A DNA stretch of 64,000 bases from Anaerolineae bacterium. GTDB lineage: Bacteria; Chloroflexota; Anaerolineae; Aggregatilineales; Phototrophicaceae. Under the pieces are notes generated by a model. It did not search any database, was not told where the DNA came from, and saw nothing but the letters and a program-made list of their open reading frames with translations. The stretch is from NCBI GenBank assembly GCA_020849765.1, contig JADLAY010000003.1:186001-250000 (forward strand). Reading direction: 5' to 3'. The position numbers and the translations under genes are program-made. Positions 1 through 8,968 of this stretch are shown piece by piece (the stretch's first letter is position 1; every line of letters starts with the position of its first letter).

Positions 1-49
1 AGCGCGTCTGATAGACGACATGCTGTGCGCATAGAATGAGACGTCTGTC
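1..49. other. leader region before ccdA, possible end of an upstream gene
   Basis: This short stretch precedes the first full gene. One + frame (bases 2-34) is open from the window edge to a TAG and would encode a short tail ending in DDMLCA. A second frame is open to a TGA at 37-39. Either could be the C-terminus of a gene that begins outside the window, and the sequence does not decide between them. No promoter is obvious. Confidence 0.3.
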
Positions 50-1132
50 ATGATCGACGTAACCCTTGGTTTGGCTTTCCTCTTCGGGCTTATTTCGTTT
101 CTTTCCCCGTGCGTGCTGCCCCTCGTACCCGCGTACATCGGCTACATGGGCGGGCGCGTTACCCAGACGGTGGCGGCGCAAACCGCAGGCGGCGGCCAGG
201 TCGTGACCGAAATCGGTCTCACGGGCCGCTTGAGCACGCTTATGCATGGCGTCGCCTTCGTCCTCGGCTTCACCGTCATCTTCGTCGCGCTCGGTCTGGC
301 AACGACTGCCTTTCTCACCCTGATCGGCGGCCAGAACGTGCGCATTGTCGAGCAGATCCTGGCGCGTGCCGGTGGCCTCTTCATCATCCTGATGGGGCTG
401 CACATGCTCGGCGCTCTACGCAACCTGTTTCGGCGCGCGCTGGAACGCCCCGATCGCCTGAATAACCTCGGCCTGACCATCGGCGCGGCGATCGTGATCG
501 CCCTCGTGATCCTGTGGGCATTCGTCGAGCCATTGATCGCCATCCCGCTGATCGCGCTGTTCATCCTGTGGCTGGCCGTCAGCAATGCCTTCACCGCGCC
601 GGGCGAATTCTGGACACGGACGATCACGAGCATTCAGAACGGACTCTACGCGGATACACGGCGGCAGATGGTCGCCAGCGGCAAGCAGAACTTCGCCAGC
701 TCGTTCTTCATGGGCATGGTCTTTTCCGCCGGATGGACGCCGTGCATCGGCCCGATCTACGGCTCGATCCTGACCATGGCGGCGACGGGCGGCAACGTCA
801 GCCAGGCGGGGGCGCAGTTGTTCGCCTACTCGCTCGGCCTGGGCATTCCGTTCTTGCTGGCTGCCCTTTTGCTCGATGGCGCGCAGGCGTTCCTGCGCAA
901 GATGCAGCGTCACATCCGCACAATCGAGCGGTTTGCGGGCGCGCTGCTGCTCATCATCGGCATCGCCATCGCCAGCGGCCAGATGCAGATCTTGAGTCGC
1001 AATTTCGCCAACGAGTTCGCGGACTTCTCGACCCATCTGGAAGAATGCGCCTTGAGCATCGTCCAGGGCGAGCGCCCGCTCGGCGAATTCAACGCCTGTA
1101 TGGATGAGCAAGTGAGTGACGACCCTGCGTGA
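50..1132 (+). CDS. ccdA: CcdA-type cytochrome c biogenesis / thiol-disulfide transporter
   Basis: Polytopic inner-membrane protein of the CcdA/DsbD-transmembrane family, which moves reducing equivalents from cytoplasmic thioredoxin to extracytoplasmic thioredoxin-like proteins. The two expected redox cysteines are visible in Pro-containing contexts: SPCVLP near residues 19-24 and GWTPCIGP near residues 229-236. At 360 residues it is longer than the usual 220-245. The extra length is a central segment of about 100 residues with additional hydrophobic stretches (around ILWAFVEPLIAIP) and a soluble C-terminal tail. It overlaps the next gene by 4 bases (GTGA), so translation is probably coupled to the TlpA-like partner. 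The family call is firm. Whether it serves haem ligation or general disulfide reduction is not decided by the sequence. Confidence 0.88.
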   Translation: MIDVTLGLAFLFGLISFLSPCVLPLVPAYIGYMGGRVTQTVAAQTAGGGQVVTEIGLTGRLSTLMHGVAFVLGFTVIFVALGLATTAFLTLIGGQNVRIVEQILARAGGLFIILMGLHMLGALRNLFRRALERPDRLNNLGLTIGAAIVIALVILWAFVEPLIAIPLIALFILWLAVSNAFTAPGEFWTRTITSIQNGLYADTRRQMVASGKQNFASSFFMGMVFSAGWTPCIGPIYGSILTMAATGGNVSQAGAQLFAYSLGLGIPFLLAALLLDGAQAFLRKMQRHIRTIERFAGALLLIIGIAIASGQMQILSRNFANEFADFSTHLEECALSIVQGERPLGEFNACMDEQVSDDPA

Positions 1133-1689
1133 ACGACCGTGTGCGGCGTTGGGCAGCATGGATAGGCGCGTTCATCTGCTTCGTCATCGCGGCGGCACTG
1201 ATCGCTTCCGCGGGGCTGCCGGAGCGCGAACGCTCGCTCGATGCGCTCGCACTTCAGATCCCGGCCCCGATTCCCGGTGCACTCGCGCCCTCGTTTGAAA
1301 CGCAACTGCTCGATGGCTCGCAGCTCGCATTAGACGATCTGCGTGGACGCACGGTGATCCTGAACTTTTGGGCCACCTGGTGCGCCCCGTGTGAAATCGA
1401 AATGCCGGATCTGCAAGCGCTTAATGACGTCTATGCCAGCCAGGGCTTGCGGGTCGTCGGCATCAACAGCGGCGAAGATCGCGCGGCTATCGTCACCTGG
1501 ACAGAGCGACTACAATTGAGCTTCGACATCGCCCTGGATCAAGATTTGAGCATTACGACGCTCTATGGGGTGAATGGTCAGCCGACCACGTTTGTGATCA
1601 ATGCAGATGGCAGGATCGAAAGAGTCTTTTACGGGCTGACCACGCGCGATCAGCTCGAAAGCGAGATCGCGCTGGCGCTGGCAAGCTGA
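1129..1689 (+). CDS. TlpA/ResA-like membrane-anchored thioredoxin-fold protein
   Basis: 186 residues starting at a GTG that overlaps the stop of ccdA. An N-terminal hydrophobic anchor (about residues 11-28) is followed by a thioredoxin fold with the active site WCAPC (cysteines near 85 and 88) in the context LNFWATWCAPCEIEMP. The later PTTFVIN segment holds the cis-proline expected of TlpA/ResA proteins. It probably sits outside the membrane and receives electrons from the adjacent CcdA to reduce apocytochrome c or other disulfides. The coupled gene order supports this pairing. It could equally be called a redoxin/AhpC-TSA-type reductase; ResA-like is the better fit because of the anchor and the CcdA neighbour. 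Confidence 0.88.
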   Translation: MNDRVRRWAAWIGAFICFVIAAALIASAGLPERERSLDALALQIPAPIPGALAPSFETQLLDGSQLALDDLRGRTVILNFWATWCAPCEIEMPDLQALNDVYASQGLRVVGINSGEDRAAIVTWTERLQLSFDIALDQDLSITTLYGVNGQPTTFVINADGRIERVFYGLTTRDQLESEIALALAS

Positions 1690-1707
1690 AAGACCGAGGG
1701 AACACGT

Positions 1708-2454
1708 ATGAAAACAGCGACCGAAAAGCAGCGTTCGACCGGACGGCGGCTCAACGCCTGGCTACTGAAATTTTCGCGCCACTGGCTGCGCGGCGCACTC
1801 GTGATCATCGGTCTGTATGCCGGGCTGCCCTACGCCACGCCGGTCATGATGAAGCTCGGTTTGACCGGACCTGCGCGCGTGCTCTACACGTTGTACAGCC
1901 CGATGTGCCATCAGATGGCCTTCCGCTCGATGTTCCTCTTCGGCGATCAACTGTTTTACCCACGTGCCGCCGCGGGCACCGATCTTATCCCGTTTGAGAC
2001 TTACGCCGCACAACTGCCGCAGTTCGCATCGGTCAATCTGGAAGGATTCGACAGCTCATTGGTCTTCGCGGCACGGGATTTCACCGGCAACGATCAGATG
2101 GGCTACAAGATGACGCTGTGCGCCCGTGATACAGCCATTTATACATTTCTCTTCCTTGGCGGCCTTATCTACAGCATTCCTTACGTGCGCAGGCGCATCC
2201 GCCCCGTGCCGATCTGGCTTTACATCTTCCTCGGCCTGGGACCCATCGGGATCGACGGCGTGAGCCAGCTCCTGAGCTACCCGCCATTCAATCTGTGGCC
2301 CGTGCGCGAAACGACACCGTTCTTCCGCGTGGCGACCGGCGCCGTCTTTGGGCTGATGAACGCGTGGCTGGCCTTCCCCTATCTGGAGCAGTCCTTCCGC
2401 GAAACACGCCGTGCGCTCGAAGTCAAATTCGCCCGCGCAGGCATCGCCGTGTAA
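1708..2454 (+). CDS. DUF2085 family membrane protein
   Basis: 248 residues with about five hydrophobic segments. It has the recognisable DUF2085 signatures: a CHQ motif (SPMCHQMAFRS), a second cysteine in LCARDTAIY, and GPIGIDGVSQL near the C-terminus. The biochemical role of the family is unknown. The conserved cysteine and histidine residues make a metal or redox role plausible, and the position 18 bases behind a TlpA-like protein suggests co-transcription with the thiol-redox genes. That functional link is inference. The ATG at 1708 follows the weak AG-rich sequence GAGGGAACACGT. A strong hairpin follows downstream. Confidence 0.8.
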   Translation: MKTATEKQRSTGRRLNAWLLKFSRHWLRGALVIIGLYAGLPYATPVMMKLGLTGPARVLYTLYSPMCHQMAFRSMFLFGDQLFYPRAAAGTDLIPFETYAAQLPQFASVNLEGFDSSLVFAARDFTGNDQMGYKMTLCARDTAIYTFLFLGGLIYSIPYVRRRIRPVPIWLYIFLGLGPIGIDGVSQLLSYPPFNLWPVRETTPFFRVATGAVFGLMNAWLAFPYLEQSFRETRRALEVKFARAGIAV

Positions 2455-2536
2455 GGTCACCATGCGTCAACCTAAAGGCAAGCGGCGCATCAGGAATTGC
2501 TTGCTCAACTGAGACTGAAGTTGAAGCAACACACAG

Positions 2537-2566
2537 AAAAGCCCCCGGTGAATACCGGGGGCTTTG
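2537..2566. terminator. bidirectional rho-independent terminator between convergent genes
   Basis: A perfect stem AGCCCCCGGT/ACCGGGGGCT (2540-2549 and 2554-2563) with a four-base loop is flanked by AAAA on the left and TTT on the right, so it can end transcripts from both sides. It lies between the + strand DUF2085 gene and the - strand TadE gene, which converge here. Confidence 0.85.
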
Positions 2567-2573
2567 TCGTTAC

Positions 2574-4991
2574 TTAGAGGCCATCCTTCGACCGGCTGTC
2601 GGAGCCACCCACACCACCTGGGCCACCGCTCGGTGGCGGCGACGTTGGAGGTGGTGACGTCGGCGGCGGTGACGTCGGTGGTGGCGACGTCGGTGGCGGC
2701 GACGTGGGCGGCGGTGACGTCGGTGGCGGCGACGTGGGCGGCGGCGACGTCGGTGGCGGCGGTGGTGGCGGCGGCGGCGACGTCGGCGTCGCGAAGGCCG
2801 TCGGCTGCGGGATGATCACCGGCGCAATTTCGGTCGCACCACCCGGCCCCGTGCCCGGTCCGCAGTCGGGCTGGTTGAATTCGAAAGTCGTACCCGCATA
2901 GTCGGCGGCGCGCGCGGCCATCGACGATTCATCCAGGCGACCGAGTGTGCCGCCGAAGTCGACGTACAGTTCAATCGTCTGGCCGGCATTGATGGTGACG
3001 TTGCTGTTCCAGACGCCCTCTGTCCCGCCGCCACCACCATTGTGGCCGACCGTGGGCGGCGTCACGTCCTGGCTCGAATTGCTGGCCTGCCAGACCTTCA
3101 GCGTGCCAGCCGTGCCAGGCTGAGAGTATGCATACACCGCATCGAGGGTGTAACTCGATGTCCTCTGCACCCAGCGCAGATTGAAGCCGACCATGGTTGC
3201 CGGAACGTTACGGCCATTGTAGATGTTCCAGACCACCAGCCCGCGCTGATCGAAGCGCTGGAAGGTCACCCGGATCAACCCGGCCAGACAGTCCGGAATC
3301 GGCGTATTGGTCGGATTGGTCGGCGGCGTGGTCGGCGCCGGGACGTCGACGTTGAATGTCAGCACGCAGTCAGCATCTTGATTCGGATGATCGATGTAAA
3401 TGGTCGTCCCGTTGAAGAAATGCTGAGAATACTGCGACTGCAGTGGCGTCGGGCCGTTGGCGAAATAGACGTCCAGATACTGCGAGGCATTGCCCGGCAG
3501 ATAGCGATTGGCGCTGGTCAGGAATGCGCCATCAGCACCAACACCACTGGCCGTCTGGCCGATATCGGTCGGCGCACCGTTGCTATCGGACGCATTCCAC
3601 AGTGGGCCATTGCCCAAACGCACTTCATTCACCCGCAGGCTCGTCCAACCGGTCAGCGTTCGCCACTGGATGGTCGCACGCTTCAGTTCGGTCGACTGCG
3701 CATTCGGGTTGTAGATGCTGAAGGAAGCGCCATTGCCGCCGGGCAGCCAGCCAAAGAAGGCCAGACCAAAACCATCACACGTAAATGGTGGAATTGGCGT
3801 CTCGGTCGGTACATCCGGTCTTTCCGTTGAAGTTGCAAGCGGTACTTCTGTCGGGTAGTCGGTCGCTTCCACCGTTGGCTCGGGCGTAGGCTCAGTGCCA
3901 GACACCTCGCCAGGGCCAGACGGTACGACCTGACCGAGATTGGCCGCGCGCGAATTGCGGAATGCTTCGTTGACCGCCGTACGGCGCGCCTGCAGCGGCA
4001 AATAACTGGCAAGACCAATCGGCGTGACCAGCGGATGGTTGAAGGTGATGACGATCGTCACCACGTCGCCAGGACCGCCTGCATCCAGCCAGGGATGCCC
4101 GCCGTTGTTGGTCTCGTAAGTATCGTTGCCGTCTTCATTGAGCAAACAGGCAGGTGCGTACGCCGCCACGAGATCCTCGCTCGGCGTGACCCCAGCACCC
4201 GGTGTCGTGTCTCCAGCGTCGCGCACTGTGCGGAAGCGAAGATTGGTCGTCAACGGGAACACGCTCGAATCAAACGTGCTCGGATTGTTGGCGTCCAGTT
4301 TGAGGCGCGCACTGCAGATCATCACGTCAAACCATGTCGCTTGATCCGACCCGGCAAGGCGAGCATTCTCGACCGCCCCGTTCGACAGAGGACGATCCCA
4401 GATGTTGAACCACGGCACACTGCGCCAATCGTCGATGGTGAGATTGCGATACTGGTCACCCACGGGAAGCGGCGTGCTTAGGTACGGAATTGACCCAACA
4501 GCCAGACCGGCCGCACCTACACGCGCTTCTTCCATAATGGAAAGAAGTCGCAAGAGGTCTTTACGGTTGTTCTGGTCGGTATCTTGCTCCGGGCTGCAAT
4601 CATCGCCGCCGTACCACGTCGCGTAGAGCATCTCCAGGCCTCGCTCGAAGCCATCGATGTGGTTGGCGTAGTTCGACGGATTGTTCGGCATGTAGACGGC
4701 ACGAACACCGCGCTCGTCAGTCGCCGTTGCAATACAAGGCACGACGGAGTTTTCGTCATCCGCGCCATTGGTGTTGATGACGTAGGCGGGATTATAGCGG
4801 CCGGTGGTGGCGTAGCGGGCTGCGGCGCGCGCCGAATTTTGCAGCGTGACCCAGGCCTGGAAAATGCGCCCAAATTCGATGATGCCAAAGAGTAAGAGCA
4901 GCAGAATTGGCAGCGTGAGCGCAAATTCAACCAGCGTTTGACCATTGCGCCGCCGCTTTGACAGTTCCTGCCCCTTCACTTGTTCTTCCAT
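2574..4991 (-). CDS. very large TadE-like pseudopilin with two beta-domain repeats and a Pro-rich stalk
   Basis: 805 residues from the ATG at 4991, preceded by the strong ribosome site GGAGGGGAT; an in-frame TTG at 5021 would add ten residues but has no such site. The N-terminus is a TadE-like pilin helix (GQTLVEFALTLPILLLLLFG then FGRIFQAW) after a basic stretch. TadE proteins are usually 150-250 residues. Here the exported part continues with a long globular region and then two related segments, one starting at CDGFGLAFFGW and one at CLAGLIRVTFQ, each with a Trp-rich beta-type pattern ending in a DVYF or ELYVDFG strand. The C-terminal end is a Pro-rich stalk made of a poly-Pro tract and eight TSPPP units, then a Gly-rich tail. 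It is the last gene of a three-gene Tad pseudopilin set, 41 bases after the VWA gene. It probably acts at the pilus tip or cell surface, perhaps as an adhesin; that is inference. Confidence 0.8.
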   Translation of the reverse strand: MEEQVKGQELSKRRRNGQTLVEFALTLPILLLLLFGIIEFGRIFQAWVTLQNSARAAARYATTGRYNPAYVINTNGADDENSVVPCIATATDERGVRAVYMPNNPSNYANHIDGFERGLEMLYATWYGGDDCSPEQDTDQNNRKDLLRLLSIMEEARVGAAGLAVGSIPYLSTPLPVGDQYRNLTIDDWRSVPWFNIWDRPLSNGAVENARLAGSDQATWFDVMICSARLKLDANNPSTFDSSVFPLTTNLRFRTVRDAGDTTPGAGVTPSEDLVAAYAPACLLNEDGNDTYETNNGGHPWLDAGGPGDVVTIVITFNHPLVTPIGLASYLPLQARRTAVNEAFRNSRAANLGQVVPSGPGEVSGTEPTPEPTVEATDYPTEVPLATSTERPDVPTETPIPPFTCDGFGLAFFGWLPGGNGASFSIYNPNAQSTELKRATIQWRTLTGWTSLRVNEVRLGNGPLWNASDSNGAPTDIGQTASGVGADGAFLTSANRYLPGNASQYLDVYFANGPTPLQSQYSQHFFNGTTIYIDHPNQDADCVLTFNVDVPAPTTPPTNPTNTPIPDCLAGLIRVTFQRFDQRGLVVWNIYNGRNVPATMVGFNLRWVQRTSSYTLDAVYAYSQPGTAGTLKVWQASNSSQDVTPPTVGHNGGGGGTEGVWNSNVTINAGQTIELYVDFGGTLGRLDESSMAARAADYAGTTFEFNQPDCGPGTGPGGATEIAPVIIPQPTAFATPTSPPPPPPPPPTSPPPTSPPPTSPPPTSPPPTSPPPTSPPPTSPPPTSPPPSGGPGGVGGSDSRSKDGL
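2634..2793 (-). repeat. 15-bp tandem repeat encoding TSPPP units plus a poly-Pro tract
   Basis: Within the 3' end of the large TadE-like gene, the GACGT core recurs at exact 15-base spacing at 2641, 2656, 2671, 2686, 2701, 2716, 2731 and 2746, then again at 2779 after a longer GGCGGTGG-rich tract. On the coding strand each unit reads Thr-Ser-Pro-Pro-Pro. Units differ mainly at third positions, so they are not all recent copies, but the array keeps the frame and could change length by slippage or unequal recombination. Confidence 0.9.
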
Positions 4992-5032
4992 ATCCCCTCC
5001 ACAGTTCTTCGTGGCGACCAACGACGGCCAGG

Positions 5033-7687
5033 TTAGCCCGAAAGACGGGTGAACATGCGCGAAGCGATTTCCGCGAAGACGGCATTCAGGTCGGCGCTGC
5101 TCCCCGATTCAGCGCTGAAGTAGTTGCCGCAGTCTTCGCCCGGTGCAAGTGGCGCCCATACCCCACGCACCCCTGTGGGCTGCTCGCACGGGCCACGGAT
5201 GCCCCAATCAGGGTCCTGACCCGGAGCCAGATCAGAGACCCGGTTCGGAATGCGATAACCCATTTCTTCCTGCCAGTAATCGCTGTCAATGCGGAAGTTA
5301 TCACCGGCATCCGCGATATACCGTAGCAGCTCCTCGCCCAGGTAACTCTCCATGTTACAGTCGTATTGCGTGTTGCCGGTCGGTCCGGGCGTGATGCAAC
5401 CGGTCGTGCTATCGAATTCCAGGCCGAAACCAATCGTGAAGATGGTCGGCAGCAGCGTATCGGCATCGTTGCCGATCACGTCAATACCCGTCACGGAAGA
5501 CTGATAGACGTTGATACCGCGCACCGAGATGTAGTCGGCCCAGTCGCGTGCGTAGTCGTCCACATCGTAGAAGGTCTCGCACGATGCTTGATCGGTGAGG
5601 TCGATGCGGTTGGGGCCGCGCTGCTCCAGCGTTTCAGCAGTCCCGGCATTGTCATCGCTGCAGTAATGGCGTGATTGCGGCTGAATATCGCTGCAGTACG
5701 GGAAAGTCTTATCCTGCAGCAGTTCACCGGCATTATTGATGTCAGAGCCGTAGGGGCACAAACCAAACGACCCGTACTGCTGACCGAGACCCGCCGTTGC
5801 CGGTTGCGTCCCGGCGCCAACGCCACTCGGATTGTAGGGCTGCGGCGGCTGTGCCAGGGTCCCGTTACGCCAGACCGGCGAGCTTGCGCCAGCAGCGCCA
5901 TCGCTCAGGAGCACCATGATCCAGACTGCGCCTTCGCGCCGTCCCAGTCGCCCAAGGGTCTCACTGGCCTTGCCCAAACCTTCTCCAATGTTGGTGCCAG
6001 CGCAAGAACCGCGATACTCGTAGCTGCGGGCGAGGCGATCGACGAACTCCCAGGAGCCCGTATCAACGGACTGGCGCATGAAGGTACCACCGGCCGGAGT
6101 GTAGGCTTCGAACCATGCCGGTAACGTATCGACCTCGTCGAGCAACACCGGCAGTGCGGCGGGAATACCAAGAGCAGGCAGTGCAAATGGTGAACGATAG
6201 GTTGTATCGTATTGATCCCGGTAAAGACTGTACGGATAAGGCAAGATCGCCATGTCATATGGGCAGGCGTTGCGCACCGGCTGATCGACAATGTTCTGAA
6301 TCGGCGCAGTCGCAAAATAGCCCAGGTCGCGCGGCACACCATTGTCGCGCAGCCTGTCCCAACGCCCATCGCGCGCCGGGCTGGCAGAGTCGACGTAGAA
6401 ATTATTCTCGGTACGCACGCCCACACGCTCGTTCATAACCAGCTCAGCGATTTCCTGGCTGTAGATCATCGCGTCGCGCGTGTCACTGCGCGTGGAGTCT
6501 TCCGGATCGGTATCGCTTGGATCGGGGTCCATCAGGGTTGCATTACGATCGAAGGTCACGATCGCCACGCGATCGCCGCGAATGAAGTCGAGACGTCCCA
6601 TGAAGTCGATACTGGCGTCACGTGCGCGGCGGAATGGCTGGCAGACCAGATCCGACATGTCCCAGTCGCCATTGGGATCATTGCAGCAGCCGTAGTAGTC
6701 ATACATCGGCACCAGGCCGCGCCAGTCTGCCGAATAGATGTCCCCGGTGATGCCAAACCACGATCTGAAGTTAGCGACACCCCCCAGATCGGAGACGTAC
6801 TGGTCAATCTGCGCAGGCGTGATTTGCGACTCTTTGAGCGCAGAACCCGGCCAGAAGCGCACCGTACACTCGCGGCGCGGCTCCAGCCCTGTACCATACG
6901 TTCGCACCTTTGTCATGCTTGGGGCATAGGCAAGGTCGGCGACAAGACTTCCGTCGCCAGTGGCGTCGAGCACATTTTGAAGAATCAGTTGATTGCTGCT
7001 GCTGACCAGCCGCTGCCAGGCCAGGGCCATATTGTTGTAATTGGCGCCGCCTGGGTACTGTAGCACCGGCGGCAAATAGCGTCGGCCATAATCGACGGTT
7101 GAGCCATCCGGCTGCGGCACCGTTTCCCAATCAGCGTAACTCGTCTCATTGAGCATCGACTCCGAGACGTCCATGATGAAGACAAGGTCGAGCACGGCAG
7201 TCTCAGAAATGGATTCCGCCTGTAATCGAATCGTATTGAAGCCAAACAGGCTGAAGAAGGTCGTCGGCGAGTCGATCTGAGCCGTGACGCGCACCAGCTT
7301 GCGTTCGTCCTGCGTACACAGCGCGGGATCGGGCGTGCCGGATGGCTCGTTCTGAACATGACAGGTTTCGACGGTGACGGAGCTTGGATTCAGACCGTAG
7401 AACTCGATGAACTGGCGCGCCGCCAGGCCCATGTTGGCGTAGCTCTGCGCCTGATCTTCACCCGCGGTCGCCGCTTCCACACGGCGCATCTGCCCGGCGG
7501 CAGCGACGGCGGCGGCGTCGACGGCACGGCGCAGCGTACTGTAGCGCACGAACAAGATCGAAACGTCGGTGACGATACCCACAAAGCCGACGAGCGCGAA
7601 GAAGCCAATCGCCAGGATGACGAGCGACTGACCGGACTGCGAGCGGCGAAGATATCGTTTGAAATGCTCTGATGCACCTGAGTTCAT
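5033..7687 (-). CDS. TadG-like protein with von Willebrand factor A domain
   Basis: 884 residues. The N-terminus carries a Tad/TadG-type hydrophobic helix (GQSLVILAIGFFALVGFVG) followed by the Ala-rich stretch AVDAAAVAAAGQ typical of TadG (DUF2134-like). A VWA domain begins at LVFIMDVSESM, with an intact MIDAS DxSxS. Its next elements (FRRARDASIDFMGRL, RVAIVTFDRNA) come only after about 180 residues, so the fold seems to hold a large insertion with several cysteines (YGCCNDPNG). A later strand IMVLLSDGAAG fits the distal MIDAS region. VWA-containing TadG relatives are known as minor pilus-associated surface proteins, and a role in adhesion or anchoring to the envelope is likely but inferred. 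The ATG at 7687 has a good site (AAGGAC). It sits between two TadE-like genes on the same strand. Confidence 0.82.
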   Translation of the reverse strand: MNSGASEHFKRYLRRSQSGQSLVILAIGFFALVGFVGIVTDVSILFVRYSTLRRAVDAAAVAAAGQMRRVEAATAGEDQAQSYANMGLAARQFIEFYGLNPSSVTVETCHVQNEPSGTPDPALCTQDERKLVRVTAQIDSPTTFFSLFGFNTIRLQAESISETAVLDLVFIMDVSESMLNETSYADWETVPQPDGSTVDYGRRYLPPVLQYPGGANYNNMALAWQRLVSSSNQLILQNVLDATGDGSLVADLAYAPSMTKVRTYGTGLEPRRECTVRFWPGSALKESQITPAQIDQYVSDLGGVANFRSWFGITGDIYSADWRGLVPMYDYYGCCNDPNGDWDMSDLVCQPFRRARDASIDFMGRLDFIRGDRVAIVTFDRNATLMDPDPSDTDPEDSTRSDTRDAMIYSQEIAELVMNERVGVRTENNFYVDSASPARDGRWDRLRDNGVPRDLGYFATAPIQNIVDQPVRNACPYDMAILPYPYSLYRDQYDTTYRSPFALPALGIPAALPVLLDEVDTLPAWFEAYTPAGGTFMRQSVDTGSWEFVDRLARSYEYRGSCAGTNIGEGLGKASETLGRLGRREGAVWIMVLLSDGAAGASSPVWRNGTLAQPPQPYNPSGVGAGTQPATAGLGQQYGSFGLCPYGSDINNAGELLQDKTFPYCSDIQPQSRHYCSDDNAGTAETLEQRGPNRIDLTDQASCETFYDVDDYARDWADYISVRGINVYQSSVTGIDVIGNDADTLLPTIFTIGFGLEFDSTTGCITPGPTGNTQYDCNMESYLGEELLRYIADAGDNFRIDSDYWQEEMGYRIPNRVSDLAPGQDPDWGIRGPCEQPTGVRGVWAPLAPGEDCGNYFSAESGSSADLNAVFAEIASRMFTRLSG

Positions 7688-7736
7688 AGTTCGTCCTTCA
7701 GCACGTCATCGATTGCGTACTCGCTATGTGCCCGAT

Positions 7737-8912
7737 CTAGGGCAAGCCCATTTGTGATGCATTCGGTTCTACGCTTGGCATCGGGAAAACAGCCCAAACA
7801 GAGATGGTGGGCGTCTCATCGCCGGAGAAAGCGCTGACGACCGGGTTGAAGACCGGGAACTTGAGCAGCATCTCGTGCTCCCAGTAGATCTCCACCAGGA
7901 TCAGGCCCTGAAATGGAAGCTGTGAACGGCGTTGTTCGTCCGTCAGTTGATAGTTTGGCAGGTTGATCAGGCGTTCAATGTCCGAGACTTTCCAGTTCGA
8001 GCCAGTGCAGCCCGTGCCCGGAATCCAGTGCTGGCCGAACATTGCGAACCCAACCTGTTTCTCAGCCGTACTGACCGAGGCGGCGATGTTGTCCCTGCCC
8101 TCCAACTCGTTGAAGACAGTTGTGCCCGCTGGCCCCCCAGTTTCACCAGGACGCAGGTCGCGCACGTTGTTCGAATTGATGTCAAAGGGATCGCGTTCGC
8201 GCGCCTGCACCTGGAACACAGGTACCTCGCCCGTGCCCACGTTGCGCACGTCGCATTCGTTGGCGTTGGTCGGGTAGCGACCGACGACGACGTTGAGCGT
8301 ATTCGCGGTTGGATTGATTGAGTTGCGCAGCGCGTCTGTAATGATGCTGCCGGATGCATCGGTGATGCGCGCAATCGAGAAGCCGGAAATGATGAGGTCG
8401 TCGATGTTGTTGTCCGAATCGAAGGCCAGCGGTTCCATCGACGCCATCATGACGCAGGCGACTTCGCGGTAGAACTGTGACTCGACCGGCAGGTTACAGC
8501 CACGCTGGCCGCCGCGCGCGTTGCTCTGTGCGGTCTGTGTGGCCGCGTCGCCCGTATAGGGCAATGCGAGGATCGAGGTATCGGCGAGCGTCAAGCCCTG
8601 ATCATCGTAATGATTGGTGCTGGCGCCGACGCCAAACCACTGCGCCGGGACATAACTTGCGGCATTGTCCCAGACGAGTGGCGAGTATTGGTCTTGCAGA
8701 ACGGCGCCGTGTCTTGCGCCTGCACGGGTGACGTCGAGAAGAGTCAGATAGTTATTGGCGAACCAGCCAATCTCGACCATGCCCATGAGCATGATGATGA
8801 GAATTGGCGTGATGAGCGCCATTTCGACCAGACTTTGCCCACGCTGCCGTTTTCCGTACACAGCAGGGGTGCCATCCAGAAGTTGAATGATTTTGAGTAC
8901 AAGCTTCCGCAT
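7737..8912 (-). CDS. TadE-like pseudopilin
   Basis: 391 residues with a basic N-terminus followed by the TadE pilin-like helix (GQSLVEMALITPILIIMLMG then MVEIGWFAN), which would cross the membrane and be processed or inserted like other Tad pseudopilins. The remaining 330 or so residues are extracellular, with few cysteines and no domain I recognise; this is longer than a standard TadE. It is the first gene of a three-gene - strand set (TadE, TadG-VWA, large TadE), 49 bases before the VWA gene. The promoter candidate at 8969-8997 lies just upstream. The ATPase and platform genes of the system are about 18 kb away at 27385-33435. Confidence 0.82.
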   Translation of the reverse strand: MRKLVLKIIQLLDGTPAVYGKRQRGQSLVEMALITPILIIMLMGMVEIGWFANNYLTLLDVTRAGARHGAVLQDQYSPLVWDNAASYVPAQWFGVGASTNHYDDQGLTLADTSILALPYTGDAATQTAQSNARGGQRGCNLPVESQFYREVACVMMASMEPLAFDSDNNIDDLIISGFSIARITDASGSIITDALRNSINPTANTLNVVVGRYPTNANECDVRNVGTGEVPVFQVQARERDPFDINSNNVRDLRPGETGGPAGTTVFNELEGRDNIAASVSTAEKQVGFAMFGQHWIPGTGCTGSNWKVSDIERLINLPNYQLTDEQRRSQLPFQGLILVEIYWEHEMLLKFPVFNPVVSAFSGDETPTISVWAVFPMPSVEPNASQMGLP

Positions 8913-8968
8913 CGCACACTCTCAAGAATTGCAGCCATCATGGCGAAAAGCAGACTCCTGACAGGTCG

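Noticed and set aside
2462..2512. A 16-codon basic open frame with AAGGT upstream
   Set aside because: It is too short to support as a gene and lies in the tail between a gene and its terminator.
2634..2793. Possible CRISPR-like repeat array
   Set aside because: The 15-base units have no spacers between them and encode an in-frame TSPPP stalk.
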